Assembly (NCBI GenBank): GCA_029582165.1
Contig: CM055875.1
Location: 9,110,001-9,174,000 of the forward strand
Origin: Portulaca oleracea
Taxonomy: Eukaryota > Streptophyta > Magnoliopsida > Caryophyllales > Portulacaceae
Reading direction: 5' to 3'
DNA: 64,000 nt
How positions within the stretch are numbered: the stretch's first letter is position 1; each line of letters begins with the position of its first letter. This document shows positions 23,884-34,400 of this stretch, one piece after another. Both the position numbers and the translations under genes were made by a program. The notes beneath the pieces were generated by a model. The model worked only from the letters and a program-made list of their open reading frames with translations, searched no databases and was not told where the DNA came from.

Positions 23884-23939
23884 TATATATATATATATAT
23901 ATGTGGGTGTGTGTGTGGGGGGGGGGGGAGGATTTTGGG

Positions 23940-24790
23940 GTGGGTTTTAAATGATGGTATTAGATAATAAAATGTTATTATTTAATGAGAAAAATAAAAA
24001 ATCACCTTTGCGTTGTCCTTTTTTTTTTGGAAAAATGATTTCATAAGTAATTAGAGAATTAAGTAATAAAATATCAAATTTCAATGAGGAAAATCAAAAG
24101 TTATCTTTTATGATTTTTATAAAAATTAAATATATAAATAATTAGAGTATTAAGTAACAAAATATTATATTTCAATGTGGAAAATAAAAATATTATTATT
24201 CTATGAGAAAGATTAAACTTAACTTTATTTTTTTTACAATAACAACTTCATAAATAATTATAGTATTAAGTAATAAAATATTATATTTCAATGAGAAAAA
24301 TTTGAAAGTCACTTTTATGTTTAAATCACATTTATTATTCGAAAAAAAAACTTCATAAATAAAGACAGTATTAATTAATAAAATATTATGTTTTACTGAG
24401 GAAAATTAAAAGTCACTTTTTTGTTTTTTTTTTATAAAAAACAGTAACTTGATAAATTTATCAATGAGAAAAATCAAAAGTCACCTTTATTATTTTTTTG
24501 AAAAAGTAACTTCATAAATAACTATCGTATAAGTAAACTAATATTATATTTCAATTAGAAAAATCAAAAGTTTTAGTTAATGATGGTATTAACTTATAAA
24601 ATTTTATTTTTAATGGGAAAAATCAAAACTCTCCATATGTGTTTTTAGTGAGGAAAATCAAAAGTTTCCTTTACTTTTATGTAAAAAGAAATATTGTAAC
24701 ATCATGAAATTTAAATAATATAAAGTTTTTTTTATGTTTTTTAAAAAGTAACTAAATAAGTAATTATAGTATTAAATAATAAAATATTAT
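23940..24790. repeat. Degenerate tandem repeat, period about 110 bp
   Basis: Seven or more units share the words TCAATGAGAAAAATCAAAAG, a T-run, then ACTTCATAAATAATTA and AGTATTAAGTAATAAAATAT. Units vary by indels in the T-runs. Minisatellites like this occur inside non-autonomous Helitrons, and a Helitron 3' end follows at 25302. Confidence 0.8.
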
Positions 24791-24791
24791 A

Positions 24792-24977
24792 CTCCCTCCG
24801 TTTTTTTTATCTGTCATTCACGCTTTTCAAGGTTAATGTTTAATCAATAATTTCTCATATAAGATTTTTATATAGAAGCATAATATTATAGTTTTCTAAT
24901 AATATTTTTTCTTACGAATCTAACGACATCAATTTTGTATGATGAATCAATATATAAGTTAAGATATTAATGGTCAA
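24792..24977. mobile_element. Half of a Stowaway-like element
   Basis: Begins CTCCCTCCGTTTTTTTTATC after a TA and contains body words shared with other Stowaway copies here (TTACGAATCTAACGA, CATCAATTTTGTATGATG). The expected complementary right TIR is missing, so it is truncated. Confidence 0.6.
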
Positions 24978-25273
24978 AGTTTTTTTTGGTGTTGTTATGA
25001 CATGTTATGGATTGTGTTTTAATATATTATAGATGAGGTCATCCAATACTCTTACTACCACCCATTGTGCTCCCTTCTCCAATATTTGACCATCTTTAGA
25101 AGATAATCAAAGTTACCATTGTTATGACTATTAACAAGTGCATACATCTTTACGAAGATATTTATTATTATGATATGATGTAATGTCTTATTTGTTATTG
25201 TTCATTGAGATATTGATTGTTATTTGTATTCATATTACTAACAACGTTTCAATAATATGTGTGATTACTTTAT

Positions 25274-25302
25274 CCCGTGCAACCCACGGGTCTACGAGCT
25301 AG
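25274..25302 (+). mobile_element. Helitron-like 3' terminus at the end of intron 2
   Basis: A 6-bp stem CCCGTG / CACGGG with a 5-base loop, a short spacer and CTAG followed by T. It ends 57 bp before the splice acceptor. The body likely includes the minisatellite to the left. Confidence 0.7.
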
Positions 25303-25359
25303 TGTTCATAATTTTATGGCGTTTTGTTGAACTTTCTTTTCTTCCTTTTGCACTTTTAG

Positions 25360-26503
25360 GCGGGAAGTAGTTCAGGATGTGCCAGGAGATGGCCATTGCA
25401 TATCTACTGAGAAGCAAAGGGCTGAAGGAGATTTTGCTGGCCAGAAATCAAAGAAATTGAAATCAAAATATGCAGCTGACGAAGTAGATAGAGAATATGT
25501 TTCTTTAGAAGATTTAGCTCCTTTGGCCATGGATAAGATTGAAGCATTATCTATTGAGGGTTTGAGAATACAAAGTGGCATGGCAGAGGACGAAGCACCT
25601 TATAACATCACTGCTCGGTCAAGTGTAAAATTGTCAACCCTTGGAAGAAGAAGAGCAAGTTCATTTAGGCCTGTTGGGTTGGAAGGGGCTGTTGGATTGC
25701 AGCTGTTGAACATCAAGGACAATGGAGCTGATCATGTTGATGGATTGATGGGTTTATCTTTAACACTAGAGGAATGGATGAAGCTAGATTCTGGAGATAT
25801 TGGTGAAGAGGAGCAACTGAGTACAAGGACTTCAAAACTTCTTGCAGCTCACCAAGCCAACTCTACAGATTTGAATTTTCTAAAGATGAAGAAACAGGGC
25901 AAAGCCTCTGGAAGGAGGTATGGTTTGTTGGGAAACAATTTCACTGTTGCTTTGATGGTCCAGCTACGTGACCCTGTGAGGAATTATGAGTCAGTTGGCA
26001 TGCCAATGCTTGCTCTGATTCAAGTGGAGAGGGTATTCTTACCGCCGAGGCTAAAGTTATATAGAACAATTTCAGGGGCAGAAGACTGTGATGATGAGGA
26101 TGAACCTGAGTCTGCCAACAATGAGGATGCAAAAGTGGAATTCAACGAAGAGGAGTTAATTCCTCACTACAAAGTTAATCAAGTGCATGTTGGTGGCTTC
26201 AAAACTGAACCTGGTCAGAGGAGATCATGGGGTAGTCCTGCACAGCAACAATCTGGATCACGTTGGTTGCTCGCCAATGGAATGGGGAAAGGCAACAACA
26301 ATCATACATTCTTGACACCCAAGGTTACTTCTAGATCTTCTTCACTGCCCGCCACAGCTACCCTGCAGCCTGGTGATGCCTTATGGAGTATCTCTGCAAG
26401 AATCCAGGGTGATGGATCTAAAGGGCAAGAATTGGCCACCCTTAATTCCCATCTCCGAAACCCTGATATCATCCTTCCTAATGAAACTATAAAGTTGTGG
26501 TAA
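25360..26503 (+). CDS. PMIR1-like: PMIR1-like protein, coding exon 2 (C-terminal 381 residues)
   Basis: Continues the frame after the split Arg codon (RREVVQDVPGDG...). Family hallmarks are EYVSLEDLAPLAMDKIEALS, GLRIQSGM, GLMGLSLTLEEWMKLDSG, GLLGNNFTVALMVQLRDPVR, GMPMLALIQVERVF and SRWLLANGMGKGN. The final 45 residues read like a LysM-type motif (PGDALWSIS ... LNSHLRNPDIILP). The TAA at 26501 follows KLW. The stop overlaps a good donor (GTGGTAAGAG); splicing to TTTTAG near 26585 would replace the last residues by a few others, so the exact C-terminus is slightly uncertain. No frameshift or stop is seen. Confidence 0.9.
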
Positions 26504-26760
26504 GAGGAAGGCAGATTTGTCAAAAGTATGTTCTTTTATTTACTATTACTGGGAATAGTTTCTATTCTTGCCTGTTTCTTTTAGGTGTCAGAGTTGAGGA
26601 GAAAGATGGTCACTTTGAGATATGAATTTACACCAGTTGGTATCTCCACCTTTTATGGCTGATTGCCACCGGCATTGCCACTACATGTATTTTATATACT
26701 CAATGCAAAACTGTGTGAATCAATGTAGAAATAAAAGGATTTGTACATAATGTCGTATTT
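26504..26760 (+). terminator. 3' UTR and polyadenylation region of the PMIR1-like gene
   Basis: The sequence after the stop stays gene-like and reaches AATAAA at about 26730-26735, a plausible poly(A) signal. A possible UTR intron (about 26499-26584) ends in TTTTAG. The cleavage site is not determined. Confidence 0.45.
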
Positions 26761-28597
26761 CTTGTAGGCGACATTATGTTGTAATTTATAAAGCTGTTTG
26801 GTGGAAATGAAATGGAGCCTTAGTATTCATTCAGAGGAAATGCTTTTCTCATGTTGCTCTCAGTGTCTAACCGGTCAGCTAATTTGTATTTTTGGTAATT
26901 TTCAGATTCTTTATTTACACCTTTGCTTACCTACATACAGATTCAGAAGTTTCAGTTAAAATTGGCGTAAGTTTTGGTGCCCATCTGAATGGAGACCGTA
27001 ACACAATTTCATTTCTGCAGTGCTAAAAACAATTTGGTCAATTACACCTAATCCTACAGGGCAAAAAGCTCAAGATTTGTCCAACTTCATTTCTGCAGTG
27101 CTAATACCCAACTTGGTTGTTAGGTTCAAAACTTTGGAATGAGAACCAATTGCTTTTAGGAGTTTGTGTACCTGCAGGATGTTGAAATGTTCTAGCGTGG
27201 TTGTTGTTTGTCAAGTTCCAGTATGCATATCAGACTCATAGTAGCTGCAACTCATGCTGCTTCAATTGGTGATTTTGCCATTTTCCAAACTGAGGTTAGT
27301 TACCATGTTTTCAGACTTCTGTTTAGCTGTCTCATTTTCTGCCTAGCCCCCCTCCCCCCCCATGTCTATTTCTGCTTATATATGTAATTTGCTGAATTGG
27401 TCATAGTTTGCTCATGTTAAACCTTTGTATCATTTTCATGTTCTGTAGGGATGTTGTTTTGTATGCTGTTTGATACTGAAGGATCAGGTGGTTGCAGATA
27501 AAATTCTTACAACTAGAAAAGCTATGCTTATGCTCATTTGTTGTATTAGTTAATTTTTTTTGGTTTGGTTTGATTTGAGAAAGGTTGAACTAAATTCTAC
27601 TCTCTGTCTTGCCATGCTATCCTCTTAGTGACGTACAATATGGCAAAATGAGGACTTCATATCATGCTTAAGTTTTTGTTTGGTTTATTTAGATTTGTGT
27701 ATTCTGTTATGCCATGCCTTAATACCTTTGTGTTGGTGGTTGAAGCTTGACAGCTGCTGGTGTTCACTTTTAAACATTTGGCCAGTATAATCTTATCTCT
27801 TTACGAGATGACGATTCATGATCCTTGTTCTGTCTCATTTGTTGTACTTGCAATGGCATGGTTCTCTCGTGTGTTGCATCAACAAAAATTTGTTGATCTC
27901 GATCTCGGTCGGTAAATTGCAAATGAGTTCATGACAACTTGTTTTATGGCATTGTGCTGAAATGTTTTGCTGATAGCAAATTTTCTCCATAGAGGCGATA
28001 CGATGAAGATCAAATGTACTTGCACCATTGTTGTGTTTTACGTATATACAGTATAGGACGCAGATTATATGACTGCCACATGCTTGGAATCTGTAGATGA
28101 ATGGGTACAACAGATGGACTACTCAGTGACCTCGATTCTGTTTACTGGTTAAATTCTCGTTGGAGACTGCTGAAAATTGTCACCAATGTAGATTTCATTT
28201 GTTGCATGAGTTTGAAATCGTAGAAATACCAATACGTGGGAACTATCTAATATCTTTTTCCTTGTTAGATACCACATGAGGGGGATTGGATCTTTAGTTT
28301 TGTTTGCTTTCTGTCTTCTTTCAGTTTTCTTGGTATCTTGACAAGGGCTTCAAATTTCTTCTTACACAGCTCTTCTTTGTTAGAAACTTGAATCATATTG
28401 CATGTGAATGTGAGTAGTAAGTGTAGACTCCAGTGGGAGTTGTGAAGAAACACATTGATGCTTAAGTACTGTTTGTCTAGGTTTGGTTGTTCATCAAGCC
28501 AATGATCACTATAATACCTAGAATAATAAAAAATAAAGAGGATGAGATTTTGTGTACTTTATGACTCAAATTTAATAAAGTTACATAATTTCATGAA
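26761..28597. other. Intergenic sequence downstream of the PMIR1-like gene
   Basis: T-rich but less AT-rich than the transposon areas. Open frames here lack recognisable domains. Two copies of a short phrase around CAACTTCATTTCTGCAGTGC / CAATTTCATTTCTGCAGTGC occur at about 27004 and 27080. No RNA gene or mobile-element end was recognised. Confidence 0.5.
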
Positions 28598-30172
28598 GTT
28601 ACCTTGGATTTAGAGAATGAGCCATGCAATGAAGAGGAGTATTGTTTTTTGTCCACCGATCAATTAGAATCTTGTAAACAACACTATAGAAAGTAGACTA
28701 CTAGACTCCTCTTCAAGCCTTTTCTTTTCTTCCTTGTATATGGCAGTCTTCACCTTTTCGATCATGGTGTCCCACATGTCATATACCAACTGAAGACAAG
28801 GCTTATCCGTGTCACAAGCTCTAATCATGTCATATATGGGAGCAGTAAAAGAGAGAATGTAGTCAATTTGATCCCACCATATATCATCTAACACTTTCTC
28901 TTTTACCAACTTCGCTTTTCCGACATCATCATCTCTATAGTTTGCCCATTGCTCACTTATGACTAAAGCTAGAAGACCTCCCTTTATGAGTTTGAACCTT
29001 TTCATCATCACAAGAGTGGAAGCAAAGCGGGTAGTTGCAACGGCAAGCAACTTCAATGGCACAAATTCATTAAACATTGCCAATCGCATAGAGTGGTTCA
29101 TGATGAAATTTTTGTTGAATTGACAATCATCGGCTACTTGTGTTATCCAAGAACACTCTTCATAAGTGTCTGCATTAGCTTCCACATTCTTTTCGGCACA
29201 AATGTTTTGCAAAGCAAGATTAAGGGTATGGACAACACATGGAGCCCAAAAAATGTGGGGGTACACTTGTTGTACTAATGCCCCCGCTCCCGCACAATTT
29301 TTGGCGTTGTCGGTGATAACTTGAATAACATTATCTGAGCCAACTTCTTCAATCACCTCTTTCAAAAGGTTAAAGATGAAATATTTGTCTTTTGTCTCTC
29401 CGGAGGTATCAATGGCCTTAAGAAACATGGGTCCACCTTCCGTTACCGCCATAAAGTTTATTAAAGGCCTTCTTTGAGAGTCACTTCATCCATCCGTGAC
29501 TATACTTACACTCTTTTGTTTCCATGTGCCCTTGATAGGAATTAACATCCTTTCCACATTTTCACGTTCTTTTGCAAGCAAGGTGGTTCTCAACTTGTTG
29601 TAGCCGGGAGGGACATAACTTGAAAGTGGGTTATTGGCGGCATATGCATACGAACTCACATAGTAGGGATTCCTTGCTTGGTGAAATGGTAGCCCTCCGG
29701 AATAGAACATTCTAGCAATATGAGCATCCAAGATATCTCGTGATCTTGTATTGTATGCCTTCTCAATAGGATTTGAACTTGCACTCCCAGCTTTCTTTCT
29801 TTTCCGATCTCCTTGGACCATATCATCCAATGCATGATCGTCTTGCAAATGAGGCATATCAGAACAAGGAGGCAATGAAACCTTCTTAGGAGCCTTCATC
29901 TTTGCTGTTTCGGTTGCCTCATTATCTAGTTTTTCCATTTGTGCCAAGTCCTTTGATGTAACCTATGGACATACCGCAATTCCAAGTCCCTTATTCTTCA
30001 AAAGATGAGCTCTAACCCTTGTGTAAGAGCTTTGTTTGACTTCCCCACAAAAATTACATTTCCAATGGACATTTCCACCACCTTCACTTGTTTTTGGATA
30101 TTTAGTTGTGAATTTCCACAATGGTTGCTTGTTGAACTCTTCACCATCCGCGGGTTTTGTTGAAATATCCAT
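28598..30172 (-). pseudogene. hAT-type transposase remnant (BED finger plus DUF659)
   Basis: Read from 30172 down. A BED-like zinc finger (CNFCGE...VRAHLL) is followed by a linker with a basic RKRKK patch and a DUF659-type region with FMAVTEGGPMFL, VIQVITDNAKNC and PHIFWAPCVVHTLNLAL. Two in-frame stops interrupt it: TAG near 29963 and TGA at about 29486, where a Trp is expected before SDSQRRP. Past about 28707 a frameshift is needed to continue through KILIDRWT and HCMAHSLNP to AAG/GTAAC at about 28600, which looks like a splice donor. The C-terminal dimerisation region (hATC) is absent, so the remnant is cut off as well as interrupted. hAT transposases act in the nucleus by cut-and-paste; this copy cannot. 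Confidence 0.82.
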
Positions 30173-30276
30173 TTTGTTCTATAAAAAAGAAGGATAATTG
30201 TAGTAATTTTTCATTTTAAAAGAAGCAATACAAACCATTAAATAAAAAGCACAACACATTATTCTTTTAAAAAAAT

Positions 30277-31297
30277 TGAAAGAACCCTAGAGGGGGGGGG
30301 GGGGGGATGAATAGGGTTATGAAAATTCTCTGCACAAATAATCAACTTGTAAAGGACGTTAGGTTCTTAATCTAGTTAGATTAAGATTCAATATAATGCA
30401 GAAGTATGATAAAAGACAATAAGCATAAACTGACTAACTTCCTTTATTTTACTGAAACAGAATGAAGCAGAGCAACCTAAGGTGAATGTCCTTAGGTTGT
30501 ACACATAATAACCCAAGGTGAAGGACCTTAGGGTTTACAGCAGAGAACCAAGCGCCTTTCAAGGACGCTTCTTATTTTCTGGAAAACAACACACACCAAA
30601 TTCAACCTTTGGTATTTTAGCTCGATCGATCCTAAGTCCGTCTAGGAACGATTACACAAGTATCAATCAAACCTAATTCCGTTAAGGATTGATTACACTC
30701 AACCACCAATTTCTCACCGAACACAACTTTTCTACACGAAGAAAAGAACTCAAAACAGAGCACCCTCTGTTTTGGTAACACCCGATTTCTTCACTTGGAA
30801 TCGTTTATTCAGTTCGTGCTAGGTCCTTCCTATTTATGTGTGATTGTTGCTGCTTGTGTTCGTTGAAGAAAGGATCCTCCTTGCTCTGATTTGCTTCTAC
30901 TTTCCTCTGGACGAAATCTTCCTTCCTTTTTGAGTTTTCCAGATTTGCTTAATTTTGTGCAAGATTTCCGGATTCAAAGATCTTGTTTTTCTTTCCAAAC
31001 TCTTGCTCGATTGTTTCCTGCAATGCATATAGAGCAATCGAATTAGTCTGGTTAGAGAATGGACAAAGAGAATCAGATGACTCAGTTTCCAGAATTAACT
31101 TCCCTGTTTCTTTGCTCTTTTTGTCTTTCGTGCTTGACATGAACGTCCTTGAGATGCTTGACCTAAATGTCCTTCATCCTCTTGACGTAAATGTCCTTCA
31201 GCCTCTTTCGTATCACAACTTTTCTAGCTAGATGAATTTTGGCTTTTATTCAAAACCGATCCAGCCACTAAGGTAGCATCCTTGAGGGGTTCTAACA
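30277..31297 (-). mobile_element. Solo LTR of the gag-only copia family, with TSD
   Basis: On the minus strand it begins TGTTAGAACCCCTC and ends GGGTTCTTTCA. A perfect 5-bp duplication AAAAT flanks it (30272-30276, 31298-31302). It is clearly related to the three LTRs in 39926-47210 (same start, poly-G/C tract, AGGACGTTAGGTTCTTAATC block) but diverged. No internal sequence remains, which is the expected product of LTR-LTR recombination. Confidence 0.9.
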
Positions 31298-31302
31298 AAA
31301 AT

Positions 31303-31912
31303 ATCCACTAAGTTTTTTTTAAAAAAATCATATTGAAAGGAGACAAAATAAACCATAACTTGCCATTTTTCAACAACACAGGCTGCCACATGTTACCCAC
31401 TCACCCAAAATAAAAAAATAAAATTTATTCCGAAATTGAAACATGTTAATTTCAGTAACAAGAATAGAAAACTAAATTTCATTCCAAAACTAAAACATTA
31501 ATTTTAATAACATGAATAGAATTTGTTTTTTTTTTGGCAAGTCATGGTGTGCAATTTCTTGGTGGTGTAGTGTTTATCAAGAATTTGCCTAATCTATGTT
31601 GTTGCATGTTGCCGCGTGGAGAAATTTGGCAAGTGTGCCAAGCAAAGATCCTTTTGATTGCATAAATAATATATTGGAAGAAATATATTACCAAAGTGAA
31701 GGGCATAACAAAAGTGATTTCTCAAAAAAAAAAAAGTGGTATTAAAAATAATAGTATAGACTTTGAGTCCACTACTTTAGTAGACTTTGAATTTCTAGTC
31801 CAATTCAATTATACTTTTCATTTATTTATTTATTTTATTTTTAATTTTCTTTGTTATTTTAATTATATTCCTTTTATCATTATGTAATTTTTTTCTGTAC
31901 TTTTAGATACAT
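31303..31912. other. AT-rich sequence, nothing identified
   Basis: Possible continuation of the hAT element's flank left of the solo LTR insertion. A-runs and T-runs, no terminal repeats or ORF worth calling. Confidence 0.4.
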
Positions 31913-31926
31913 TTCAATTAAAATAG

Positions 31927-32317
31927 TTTTTTTTTTTTTTTTTTGCACAAGAAAACAGGTTATATATTACAATCATAAACGTAGTTTACAAAGAGCTTGG
32001 GATAGGTCCCTCAACAATCACATACAGAGAACTGTGTCTACTAGGCTTCTGTATTTTTTCCTAGTTTTTGATGCCAGAAGGACCTTGTTCACTACATCAT
32101 TTTTCACCAACTGTACTATCACTTGAGGGGTTGCATTTCGTGTTTTGTGAACTCGGTTGTTTCTTTCTGTCCAGATGTGGTAGACATATGCTGTGAGAAA
32201 AGCGCAGTTCAGATGAGTTTCTTTACTTGCTTTTCGGAGGTCGCTTAACCGGTGTTTCCAGTCCTGGGTGGTTGACAGGTTACCCATCTCCCAATGCCTC
32301 ATAGCCTGTCTCACCTC
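31927..32317 (-). pseudogene. 5'-truncated LINE 3' end with TSD
   Basis: On the minus strand a 98-codon frame (32314 to 32018) reads like the C-terminus of a plant L1 ORF2 (CAFLTAYVYHIWTERNNRVH). A short 3' UTR and an A-tail follow (T-run at 31927-31944). A 14-bp duplication TTCAATTAAAATAG flanks it (31913-31926 and 32318-32331). A 5' truncation with an A-tail and a TSD is the usual outcome of target-primed reverse transcription. Confidence 0.9.
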
Positions 32318-32337
32318 TTCAATTAAAATAGTTTACG

Positions 32338-32745
32338 CGCATTGTAGTATAGATTTATGAGCATCCATTTTACAAATTATGAACATTGCATGAAATATAT
32401 TATCCGCATTGTGGTTATAGTTTGTGAGCATTGTACTATAGATTTATGAGCATTCACGTTAGAAATTATAAACATTGCATGGGATATGTTATGAGCATTG
32501 TGGTTGAAGTTTATGAGCATCCATGTTCCAAATTATGAATGTTGCATGAGATATGATATGAACATTGTGGTTATAGTTTATGAGCGTTTTAGTATAGACT
32601 TATGAGTATCCATGTTACAAATTATGAACATTGCACGGGATATGTTATAAACATCGTGGTTAAAGTTTGTGAACATTAAAGTATAGATTTATGAGCATCC
32701 ACGTTACAAATTATAAATATTGCATGGGATATGGTGTGAACATTA
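32338..32745. repeat. Tandem repeat, about 90 bp period, TATGAGCAT-rich
   Basis: Four to five units share GTATAGATTTATGAGCATCC, ACAAATTATGAACATTGCAT, GGGATATG and CATTGTGGTTATAGTTT. The third unit is shorter. It lies immediately right of the LINE insertion, which duplicated its left edge. Confidence 0.85.
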
Positions 32746-33314
32746 TTCAAGTCAGTAGCAAACCATGACTTTTTTTCGGCTCGAATGTCTGAATTTGTCC
32801 AACCCGATTTAAACATGGTTTTATTTGAACACGATTGTGACATTAACCAAATCAACCGAATATTCGAACAAAATATTCTCTTTTTTCTATTGTCCGAAGC
32901 CGACTTCGATCCGAAACTCCGTCCGAATTTTCTTACCCGCTCCACTAAAAAAAAAACTGGGTCCGGACATAATTTCTCATCCGAATTTGAACATTGATCG
33001 AATTTGAATTTACATGGACCCAAATTTTTACCTGTGCTAGATGGAGAGTTAGAATTAGTAAAAGAAGGACTAAGCGACTGTTTATTCCATATTTTGTATA
33101 TTTTCCCCCCTTTTTACCTGCGCTAGATGGAGAGTTAGAGTTAGACTTTTTGCTTATTTTCAATAGTTCAATTAGAAATTATTATTAGATTTATATTCAT
33201 TTTGCATATTTACAAGTTTTGATTCGCACGCATTGCGTGCATCGATTGTTATATTATTTTATTTTTGTGTGTGTATGTATACACGCAAAAAATAAATTAA
33301 TTTAAAAATTGATG

Positions 33315-33341
33315 CACGCAATGTGTGCGAATCAAAACTTG
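33315..33341 (+). mobile_element. Second Helitron-like 3' end, opposite orientation
   Basis: GCACGCAATGTGTGC hairpin, then GAATCAAAACTTG, on the plus strand. Its mirror image lies at 33213-33240 on the minus strand. The two ends point outward from a 130-bp segment containing GTGTGTATGTATACAC. Confidence 0.45.
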
Positions 33342-34287
33342 TCTTTAAATAAAAGGACATAAATTGTATCATGTACTTCCTTTTTAAATAATTTTGATCT
33401 AAAGTATATTCGAATACTATATAAAATTTTGATATCTCTGTCTTTCTCTGAGTCTCTCTATGACACGCACACATACTTGATACAGTCTATGTCTTTCTCT
33501 TATATGCATTATTTAACTTAACACCAATCAACATATTAGGTAGATTTTGATTTTTTTTCTCATTTTTTGTAAATGATAGAAAGATTTATATATGCATGAT
33601 TTAATTTATTTAACATCAACCAACATATTTAGATAGATTTTATGATTTTTCTTATTTTCATAAAATAATAGAAAAAAAATATATATCCATGATTTAACTT
33701 AACCTTAAGTTAATATATTAGATATTTTATAATTTTGATTCTTTTAGTAAACAATAGGAAAATAATTAGTTAAGGAATGAGAATGAGAATAAACATAAAA
33801 ATGGAGGAGGAGAGGTGTAAGGGAAGTTAATTGAGAAATAAGATTATTGACTAATTTTCTTGTTTATAATTAATTTAAAAAGAAAAATAAATAGACAAAT
33901 AAAAAAATCATACAACAATTAGTATGTTGACTTAATTATGACATAAAATATTATGTTTATACTCTAGGTATGATGGAGAGAAAATTAGGTACATGTTGAT
34001 ACTCTAGGTAAAATGTAGTAATGATTTTCTTTTAATGCAATAGAATCTTTTCAAAAAAATTAAAAACAGAGATGATTAAAGTTAATATTATACTTTGTAC
34101 AAAACATAAAAAAATAAAAATAATGCAAGATAACAACATAAAAACCTAAAAGAATTTTAAAAATAATAATATAATGTAAATTAGGGAAAATAGAAACTCA
34201 AAAAAAATAATATGAATAAATGACAGTTCCAACGTGAAAGAGGGAAATAGAGAATATATATCTAAAAAAAGTACTAACTAAAAATAT

Positions 34288-34400
34288 TGTGGTCTAGTGG
34301 TATAGAAATTGAAAGGTTTTCCCTTGCATTAGAGGTTCAAATCTTAGTGGTAATATAATAATTTCATTGATAACTATTTTTGTGCAGATAAAAATAATTG
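34288..34400 (+). mobile_element. SINE-like tRNA-derived head
   Basis: TGTGGTCTAGTGGTATAG matches an RNA polymerase III A box (TGGTCTAGTGG). About 30 bp downstream GAGGTTCAAATC matches a B box. This pair is the hallmark of tRNA-derived plant SINEs. The tail and boundaries are unclear, and the tRNA-like part does not fold into a convincing tRNA. Confidence 0.5.

Larger units (their letters stand above)
23066..25359 (+). other. Intron 2 of the PMIR1-like gene, built from mobile elements
   Basis: Donor AAAAG/GTTTTG and acceptor CACTTTTAG/G keep the frame (split AGG codon). The interior holds a Stowaway-like MITE, a TA tract, a Mutator-like MITE, a G12 run, a degenerate tandem repeat, half a second Stowaway-like element and a Helitron 3' end. 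Most of the 2.3 kb is inserted sequence. Confidence 0.8.

Noticed and set aside
29093..29278. Plus-strand ORF inside the hAT remnant
   Set aside because: Antisense shadow of the DUF659 coding sequence.
32338..32745. Possible centromeric satellite
   Set aside because: Only four to five diverged units of about 90 bp, bordered by other elements; far too small and local.
34288..34350. tRNA gene
   Set aside because: A and B boxes are present but no cloverleaf with a plausible anticodon arm could be drawn; a SINE-like origin fits better.
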